From Salipiger sp. CCB-MM3 (GTDB taxonomy: Bacteria > Pseudomonadota > Alphaproteobacteria > Rhodobacterales > Rhodobacteraceae), in assembly GCF_001687105.1 (NCBI RefSeq), contig NZ_CP014596.1, positions 358,501-422,500 of the forward strand: a stretch of 64,000 nucleotides of DNA, given 5' to 3'. Positions 54,957-64,000 of this stretch are shown piece by piece. Below the pieces are notes generated by a model. That model was not told the DNA's origin. It was given only the letters and a program-made list of their open reading frames with translations, and made no database searches. The translations under genes were made by a program, and so were the position numbers. Each line of letters starts with the position of its first letter. Position 1 is the stretch's first letter.

Positions 54957-56246
54957 CCACGTCGATGATCCTGGAACGCACCGGCCGAGGCTGGTGCGTT
55001 CTTGCTTCAACGACGCACTCGAGTTCGGATCATGCATAGGCGATTCAAGGGTGGGCGACGCGTCGCGAACAGATTCGCATTCTGTTTGTCGATCTCCAGG
55101 CACAACTAGCTGAGCTGGCTATTGGACATCATTTCCCGCCAGCGCCCATCGCGGTGACCATGTCACACAGGCGACGGCAAGCCCCTCAAAATTGTTCCGG
55201 CGGACATCGAAGGACCGATTCCAGTTTCGGTACCGCGGCATTGGAGCCTGCTGCGGCGAGTCGACAGACAACGCTCCCTCAGTCCGCTTTCTGCGCAATG
55301 CCGATATGCGCGGAACCTCCTCTCGCAACCGCAGCGAACGGCATGAAGGTCCGCCTAGCTGCCCGTCCAAAGATGCGCAGATCACCTGCGCTGAAAGCTG
55401 CGGGAAACCCCTTAGTCAGATATTTCGGCATTGTCCCAGCTTACCGAGGTTTCGCCGGGCAATAGCCGGCCCCCGCTCCTTCCCCCCGGCATGCAGGGAA
55501 AGGTCCTTCTCTTCCTGGCTCGTATCCACGCGATGCCCTTTCTCGGAGGCCAGCCGCTTCCCCGCAGGCTTCTCACCTGCCCCACATCGGCCGTTCGTGG
55601 CCTTTGCAGTCCCCGATCCGCCTGACCGCCAGAGGCGACGGCCGGCCGGCCGGTGGGTTCCGTTGTCGCGTTTCTGCGCCAGCCCAGAAGGAGCCGTACC
55701 AGCGCGGGATGGGGTAGTCCCCGAACCATAGTCCGTCTTTGAAGGCCGGCAGACGAACGCGCCGTGGTCACTGTTTTTGAGTACGTCCGCGTGGAGAAGC
55801 AGCGAGAGTAAACCAGGCGCAACGAAGCCGGTTGTCCCGACTTGGTCGCGACCTTCTGGAAGCCGCTGGTTCTTGAGTAAGTGTATTGATCGGCGAGTCG
55901 TGAGTTTCTCGTCTTCATTTGACGCCGTGGAAGGGTAGCTGGCCCGAAGCGGCGGAGCCCTCCCGTCGCGCAGACGGTTCGGGCCAGCGGGTCGCACCGT
56001 GAACTTCCCATCAGACTTCGTCCGGAGCACAATGAACATCGGAATAGACTAACGCGCGTTCTCGCCGGCTTCGTGGCGCCTCAAACCGCGGATTTTCCCG
56101 GAAGTTCTTTTTCCGTTTCTCCTAGGTTTCGTCCACCTCAGGGCCAGTGCGCGACGCTTCAGCTTCTCCTCTCTTCTCGGCACTGTTGATCGGCTCCCCA
56201 AGGTCGGGGGATAAGAAAGCTCGAGGCGATCTTCACATGAAGAAAG
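54957..56246. other. Long intergenic region with no supported gene
   Basis: About 1.3 kb has overlapping frames on both strands, none with good codon use or a ribosome-binding site. A short match to the dispersed repeat core (ATGAAGGTCCGC) lies near 55343. The region may hold a decayed gene: two frame-shifted minus-strand frames between 55412 and 56039 are long, but I cannot assign either to a family. Confidence 0.4.
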
Positions 56247-57101
56247 ATGAACACACGTATGAATATTAGAGACGGTGCGGCTGCCAGCTCCGCGATGCAG
56301 CATCCCGCCTACGAGGCCGACTACACCATCTATCCGAACATTGACGGGATCAGAACCTCCGCGCCATGGCGTCTCGGTGACTACCTGGAACGCGGCATGC
56401 TCTCCGAGGCGATGATCTATCACCTCAGCGATCATTTCGCACTTGCAGAGCAGCTGGTTCGCAGCTTGTCGGTAATGCTCGGCAATTGCCTCGACGATGA
56501 CGGGTCGGCAATTGTTTTGGTCGAGGTCAATCGCGCGCAGGCGATTGCGGCCGGCCAGAAGGAGCTCCGCCGCCTCTTGCGTGGCGCGAAGCGAGGCGGC
56601 CTTTCTCTGTCGGAAGTACGCGATGGCTTGGCTTCGCTCTCGACTGTCTTTGCGAAAACCCCGAGAGACGCCAGCCTCCTGCCCAAGGCGCTTTCGACCC
56701 TGGCGGAAGCGGCAAATTTCACGGACGACATCTTCACTTCGATTGCCCGTCTCCTCGATGTTCCGGGCGCCGCCGCGGTTCTCGTACCTCGCGACAAACG
56801 CAAGGTCATGGATAAGCGCCGGCAATATGTCATCGAAAGCTGCTGCCATGTCTGGCTCGATGACGGCAGGCCCCTGACCTACACGACCGTCTCAGATGGC
56901 AGCAAACGAGGGCAGCGCCACGGGCCCTTGATCGAGTTCATCCAAGCCGTGGTCAGGATGATCACCCAGCCAAGCTCCGAGCTGAGCGGTGAGACGATCC
57001 GGGTGGACATCGACCACTTCCGTGCGGAGATCGAAAAGCCGGATCCTCTCTTCGACCCGCCCGAGTTCAAAAACGGCGAATGTGCAGATCAATACACTTA
57101 G
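56247..57101 (+). CDS. Hypothetical protein upstream of the recombinase module
   Basis: This 284-residue soluble protein has no recognised domain. Visible stretches are SAPWRLGDYLERGMLSEAMI, ELRRLLRGAKRGGLSLSEVR and AVLVPRDKRKVMDKRRQYVI. It is mostly helical in appearance. It is followed closely by two small genes and three recombinase genes on the same strand, so it may be part of the integration module. The start is uncertain (ATG 56247 or ATG 56259). Confidence 0.65.
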   Translation: MNTRMNIRDGAAASSAMQHPAYEADYTIYPNIDGIRTSAPWRLGDYLERGMLSEAMIYHLSDHFALAEQLVRSLSVMLGNCLDDDGSAIVLVEVNRAQAIAAGQKELRRLLRGAKRGGLSLSEVRDGLASLSTVFAKTPRDASLLPKALSTLAEAANFTDDIFTSIARLLDVPGAAAVLVPRDKRKVMDKRRQYVIESCCHVWLDDGRPLTYTTVSDGSKRGQRHGPLIEFIQAVVRMITQPSSELSGETIRVDIDHFRAEIEKPDPLFDPPEFKNGECADQYT

Positions 57102-57133
57102 TGCCCTGATCTCGGCGCGGTCATGGTCAACCC

Positions 57134-57307
57134 ATGACACGCGCTCCCTTCTCTCGACAGCAGACCGCTTCCGATCTCGATCGGATCGATGATGCTCTCC
57201 TCACCCTCGCCCGCCTTCTCGGCGAGGCCGCGGCAAAGGACACGCGTGTCTCCTTCAACCTCGGTGAGGAGATCGCACCCCATGCCCCCGCAAAAGATTC
57301 CAACTAA
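57134..57307 (+). CDS. Small hypothetical protein overlapping the excisionase-like gene
   Basis: A 57-codon frame begins MTRAPFSRQQTASDLDRIDD and has a helical middle (DALLTLARLLGEAAAKD). It ends at 57307, overlapping the next gene's start at 57282 by 26 nt in another frame. The overlap and same direction suggest translational coupling. No family is recognised. Confidence 0.5.
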   Translation: MTRAPFSRQQTASDLDRIDDALLTLARLLGEAAAKDTRVSFNLGEEIAPHAPAKDSN

Positions 57308-57488
57308 GGAAACTGCCCGTCTCAAGACCGTGAAACAGGTCGCCTTCGAGGACAATGTTTCCGAGAAGACCGTGCGCCGCGCCATCGACGCGGGGCTGCT
57401 CGAGGTGATCCGGACCGGCCCGCGCGGCCGCCTCATCCGCATCCATCCGGACGCCCATATGGCCTACCGTCGCCGCCGCGACTGGTAG
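57282..57488 (+). CDS. Excisionase-like helix-turn-helix protein
   Basis: This 68-residue protein has a MerR/excisionase-type HTH: VKQVAFEDNVSEKTVRRAI followed by a wing (LEVIRTGPRGRLIRIHPDAH). Such proteins steer recombinase directionality. It directly precedes the recombinase genes and is the natural candidate for the recombination directionality factor. Confidence 0.75.
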   Translation: MPPQKIPTKETARLKTVKQVAFEDNVSEKTVRRAIDAGLLEVIRTGPRGRLIRIHPDAHMAYRRRRDW

Positions 57489-57654
57489 GGCCTGGTGTCC
57501 ACAAAAGTCATTTATTGACAGCGCGTTACCGAGACGTCGGGAAGACATAGCCTCCGGAAAGAGATGGTTTTCGGTGCTACTATCTTCCCGAATGTCCACC
57601 CCTGTCCCCTCCGGTCTTCCCGAGACCCACCATGTCCAGAAAGGATTTACCCGA

Positions 57655-59331
57655 ATGAAGCACTTTAGCGCCGACGACCTCAGCCTCGCCCTCCTCCCCC
57701 ATCAGACCCCCATGTTCAGCGACGTGGTCGCCAAAATCGAGGCGGACACCAACCTGAGCCCCACCCGCAAGCGTGACATGGCCTCCGCCCTCAAGCGCGT
57801 GGCGGAAGCGCTGGGGAAGACCCCGAGCAACATGCCCGCGGATCCCCGGTGGCTCCAGCCCCGGCTCGAAGCAATCACCCCGGCCATGATCGGCGTCTCG
57901 CAGAAGACCTGGGCCAATCTCGTGAGCAATGCCCGGGCTGCACTGGTGCACTCCGGGATTGCGAAAGTTAGAACAAACCAGCAACATGCGCTGACTGAAA
58001 GCTGGCGGGTGCTGTGGGAAACGGCCCGCACCAGCGGCAAGATCCACGACTCGCTCAGCCGCTTTGTCTACTTCCTGGATCGCCTTGGCGTTGCCCCCGA
58101 AGAGGTCGGAGACCCGCATGTGACCGCGTACCACGACGCCCTGATGGATGACGAGATCCGCAAGAACCCTGCGGCATCGCTGCGCAATGCGGTCAATGCC
58201 TGGAACCGGGCGGTCGAATATGTCCCCGAATGGCCAAAGACGCGCTTGAAGGGCACCGAACCGAAAGCCCAGAAGATCAAGCTTCCGCTCGCCAGCTTCC
58301 CTGCGAGCTTCTCGGCCGATCTTGCGTGCTTCAAGAAGACCGCAGGCCGCGCGGACTTCCTCGCCGAGCCCGGCATTCGTCCTCTCGCCCCGGCATCGAT
58401 CGCGACCTATGCCCGCCTTCTGGAGCGCTTCGCGGGCGCCGTGGTGCGGTCCGGTATCCCCGCCGAAGACATCCCGGATATCGCGGCTCTCCTCTCCGAC
58501 CAGATGCTCGAGGCGGGCCTTCGCTGGCTCTACGCGCGAAACGGTGACGCGCTGACCCCGGGCCTGAAACTGACCATCCTGGCCCTGCAACAGGTGGGGC
58601 GGCGCCACCTCGGACGGACCGAGCAGCCCCTGATCGACAAGTACGTGAAGCGCTTGCCCAAGAAGCAGCAGGGGATGACCGAGCAGAACCGCGCGCGCTT
58701 GCGCCCAATGCTGGCCCCGCAGATGACGGCACGCATTGCCAAGCTGCCGGAGGTCCTGATGAAGCGCGCCGGCACTCAGACGTCCCACAAGGCGTGCCTC
58801 CTGCGCGAACAGGCCATTGCCCTCGAAATCCTGCTGCATTGCCCGATCCGCCGCGGCAACCTTCTCTCCATTGATCTCGACCGCCACCTGCAGCGTCCCG
58901 GGGACGGCCGTGTCTACCTCGTCTTCCCGCAGGACGAGGTGAAGAACCGCATGATGCTGGAGTTCGAATTGCCGAAGCGGATCGTCGAGATGATCGACGG
59001 CCACATTGCTCTGCGCTCGCCCCGGCTTTGCCCTGCGGGAACCACCTATCTCTTCCCGAAGCGGGATGGCAGCCATCCGATGGCTGGCGAGCATCTTTCG
59101 GACAATTTCAAGAAGTGCCTGCGCCGCGAACTTGGGCTCGAGGTGAACCTGCACCTCTTCCGTCATTTCGCCGCCCACATCCTGCTGGAGGCCTGCCCCG
59201 GGCACTACGAGGCCGCGCGCCGTCTGCTCGGCCATTCGCGGCTGACCAGCACGCTCAACGCCTATACCGGCGTCGAGACCACCTCTGCTGCGCGCACGTA
59301 TGCGGATATTGTCGGGAAGCTGCAGCAGTGA
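57655..59331 (+). CDS. Tyrosine-type recombinase 1 (long form)
   Basis: This protein of about 558 residues has its catalytic domain at the C-terminus: Arg in CPIRRGNLLSIDL, HxxR in LHLFRHFAAHILLE, GH in RRLLGHSRLTSTL and the Tyr nucleophile in NAYTGVE. About 350 N-terminal residues include two helical core-binding-like stretches. ATG 57655 (MKHFSADDL) is preceded by AAAGGA. Its stop overlaps the next gene's GTG by 4 nt. Confidence 0.85.
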   Translation: MKHFSADDLSLALLPHQTPMFSDVVAKIEADTNLSPTRKRDMASALKRVAEALGKTPSNMPADPRWLQPRLEAITPAMIGVSQKTWANLVSNARAALVHSGIAKVRTNQQHALTESWRVLWETARTSGKIHDSLSRFVYFLDRLGVAPEEVGDPHVTAYHDALMDDEIRKNPAASLRNAVNAWNRAVEYVPEWPKTRLKGTEPKAQKIKLPLASFPASFSADLACFKKTAGRADFLAEPGIRPLAPASIATYARLLERFAGAVVRSGIPAEDIPDIAALLSDQMLEAGLRWLYARNGDALTPGLKLTILALQQVGRRHLGRTEQPLIDKYVKRLPKKQQGMTEQNRARLRPMLAPQMTARIAKLPEVLMKRAGTQTSHKACLLREQAIALEILLHCPIRRGNLLSIDLDRHLQRPGDGRVYLVFPQDEVKNRMMLEFELPKRIVEMIDGHIALRSPRLCPAGTTYLFPKRDGSHPMAGEHLSDNFKKCLRRELGLEVNLHLFRHFAAHILLEACPGHYEAARRLLGHSRLTSTLNAYTGVETTSAARTYADIVGKLQQ

Positions 59332-60374
59332 CCCGGACCGTTCGCATTCTGCTTCTTGAAGACTGGCCAGCTGCAGATCAGCAGATGTGGCGCCACGCGG
59401 TCCAGACAGGCGGCCTGTTCGACGATATCGGCGCACTGTCGCATCTTGCGGAGGAAACGCTCGGCATGCTCCGCAGCGGCTACGGAACATGGCTCACCTG
59501 GCTGGCGGACGTCCTGCCGGGGGCGCTCTCCGAGCCACCCGACCAGCGCCTCACCATTGCGCGCTACCTGAATTTCATCGAGGCCAACGCGCATCTGTCG
59601 CCCAAGAGCAAGCATCTTTATGCATCCAGCGCCCTGCGAGTGCTGGCGGCCTGCTATCCCACCGCAGACTGGGGTCCTTTCCGGAAGATAGAATTCCACC
59701 TGAAGAAGGAGGCCGACAATTACGTCAGCCATCGCAAGGACGGGCGCATCCTCTCCGGCCAATTTGTGCTCGCGAAAAGCCTAGAGCTGGAGGCCGCGGC
59801 CGAAACCATCGCGTCGCCGCTCAAGAAAGCCCTGCAGCAGCGCAACGGGACGCTCCTGGCTTTCCTGTCGCTGATCCCGCTGCGCCGGCGCACGCTGACC
59901 AGCCTCCGGTTCGGCGAGTCCATCCTCTTCGAGGACGGTGACATCCACATCGTGACCAAACCGGAGCTCACTAAGACGAAGACTTACTGGAACACGGTGG
60001 TGCCCGAGGTCCTTGCGCCGTCGCTGCAGCGCTACGTAAGCGAAACCCGTCCGTACCTCATGGCGCGAGGCGGTGCCGAGCATGATAGCCTCTGGGTCAC
60101 CAAGGATGGCATGCCCCTGACCGGGACGGCAACCGGCACGCTGATCCGCACCCTGACCCAAGACCTCTTCGGCGTGGTGATCTCACCGCATCTCTTTCGT
60201 GACATCGCGGCCACAACGCTGGCCCGCATCTCGCCCGAGGCCGTGGGGCACATCCGTCCCCTGCTCGGCCACAACGGCCATCTGACGGCCGAGAAATACT
60301 ACAACCACGCCACTGCCCTGGACGTCAGCCGCAGCCATGCAAGCTTGATTGCCAGCCTCAAGAAGGACGCCTGA
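59328..60374 (+). CDS. Tyrosine-type recombinase 2
   Basis: This 348-residue recombinase starts with GTG 59328, inside the preceding stop (GTGA overlap). Catalytic motifs are Arg in PLRRRTLTSLRF, HxxR in SPHLFRDIAATTLA, GH in PLLGHNGHLTA and Tyr in EKYYNHATALDV. It ends one nucleotide before the serine recombinase ATG. It may act as a heterologous partner of recombinase 1. Confidence 0.87.
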   Translation: MTRTVRILLLEDWPAADQQMWRHAVQTGGLFDDIGALSHLAEETLGMLRSGYGTWLTWLADVLPGALSEPPDQRLTIARYLNFIEANAHLSPKSKHLYASSALRVLAACYPTADWGPFRKIEFHLKKEADNYVSHRKDGRILSGQFVLAKSLELEAAAETIASPLKKALQQRNGTLLAFLSLIPLRRRTLTSLRFGESILFEDGDIHIVTKPELTKTKTYWNTVVPEVLAPSLQRYVSETRPYLMARGGAEHDSLWVTKDGMPLTGTATGTLIRTLTQDLFGVVISPHLFRDIAATTLARISPEAVGHIRPLLGHNGHLTAEKYYNHATALDVSRSHASLIASLKKDA

Positions 60375-60375
60375 C

Positions 60376-62052
<1,677 letters not shown>

Positions 62053-62110
62053 ACAGAGTCGATTTGTATCGTTTTGAGAGATACGTTGATTTATTGAGGG
62101 TTTTACTAGG

Positions 62111-62224
62111 TTTGGCGGTGACCTACTCTCCCACGTCTTGAGACGCAGTACCATTGGCGCGGCAGCACTTAACGGCCGGGTTCGGAATGGAGCCGGGTGT
62201 TTTGCTTGCGCTATGACCACCAAA
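62111..62224 (-). rRNA. rrf: 5S ribosomal RNA
   Basis: The sequence begins TTTGGTGGTCATAGCG on the minus strand and ends GTCACCGCCAAA, so the two ends pair. It contains the conserved CCGAACCCGG and GGGAGAGTAGGTC segments. The length of about 114 nt is usual. It lies between 23S and tRNA-fMet. Confidence 0.95.
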
Positions 62225-62397
62225 CCAAGAAAAACCCACAACGTCGCGCGCAGCGCGACGGGTCGGCGGAAGCGACCTGCGAAGCAGGTTGCGGGCCGAC
62301 ACCCCCGGGAAGCTGGGAGCGACAGATACCAAGTCAAGTATTTTGTAGGGGTTGTATGCTTCGTCTGATCTTGGAACAGCCTTGCTGTTCCTGGATC

Positions 62398-64000
<1,603 letters not shown>

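Noticed and set aside
55412..56039. Two overlapping minus-strand frames of about 207 codons each
   Set aside because: Different frames of the same DNA, no ribosome-binding site, biased Arg/Gly/Ser composition; neither can be assigned to a family.

Overview
The window looks like a chromosomal segment of an alphaproteobacterium of the order Rhodobacterales (Roseobacter/Salipiger-like). The evidence is the high GC content, the codon use, the rRNA operon order 23S-5S-tRNA-fMet, the Tad pilus locus with Asp-Trp type Flp pilins, and the style of the ABC/LysR catabolic locus. No species can be named from the sequence alone.

Region 1 (1-13.5 kb, minus strand) starts with the 5' end of a MeaB/ArgK-type GTPase gene. 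It continues with a compact amine-catabolism locus: flavin monooxygenase, aldehyde dehydrogenase, LysR regulator, a trimethylamine dehydrogenase-family flavoprotein, a complete polyamine-type ABC importer, a YtcJ-like amidohydrolase and an M20 deacylase. The flavoprotein keeps the 6-S-cysteinyl-FMN cysteine and the 4Fe-4S cysteines, but its substrate pocket (Gln60, Trp256, Asp354) resembles histamine dehydrogenase more than trimethylamine dehydrogenase. Three transcription units carry the same 15-bp LysR-type dyad (consensus TTAGSCTYVMCCTAA) upstream, so the locus looks like one regulon.

Region 2 (13.5-17 kb) holds the helicase gene hrpB and a lytic transglycosylase gene. Region 3 (17.4-30.7 kb, plus strand) is a Tad/Flp pilus locus: two pilins, CpaB, secretin CpaC, an OmpA-type lipoprotein, CpaE, CpaF, TadB, TadC, two TPR proteins and prepilin peptidase CpaA. 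A ProC-like reductase (minus strand) and an AAA ATPase follow. TadE/F/G are not present in this window.

Region 4 (30.8-37.6 kb) begins right after a tRNA-Met gene and is a degraded mobile-element zone. It has an AlpA-type regulator, two copies of one IS3-family element (one truncated, one complete), a second IS3-family element, a tRNA-Ser gene with a 42-nt partial copy of itself 2.5 kb upstream, a truncated Abi-like gene, and the 3' end of a large serine recombinase gene.

Region 5 (37.6-62.0 kb) may be an integrative element inserted at the 3' end of a tRNA-fMet gene. A 12-bp copy of the tRNA-fMet end lies at 37550-37561, right after the serine-recombinase remnant, and again at 61976-61987 after the intact serine recombinase. 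Between them are a HEPN-domain protein, a short tyrosine integrase, a large FG-GAP surface protein, a PD-(D/E)XK protein, a DUF4394 protein with an ECF sigma/anti-sigma pair, a curli locus (csgF, csgG, four curlin-like genes including a 42-residue single-repeat one), and a tail module of excisionase-like protein, two tyrosine recombinases and one large serine recombinase.

Region 6 (62.0-64 kb, minus strand) is the 3' end of an rRNA operon: partial 23S, 5S and tRNA-fMet.
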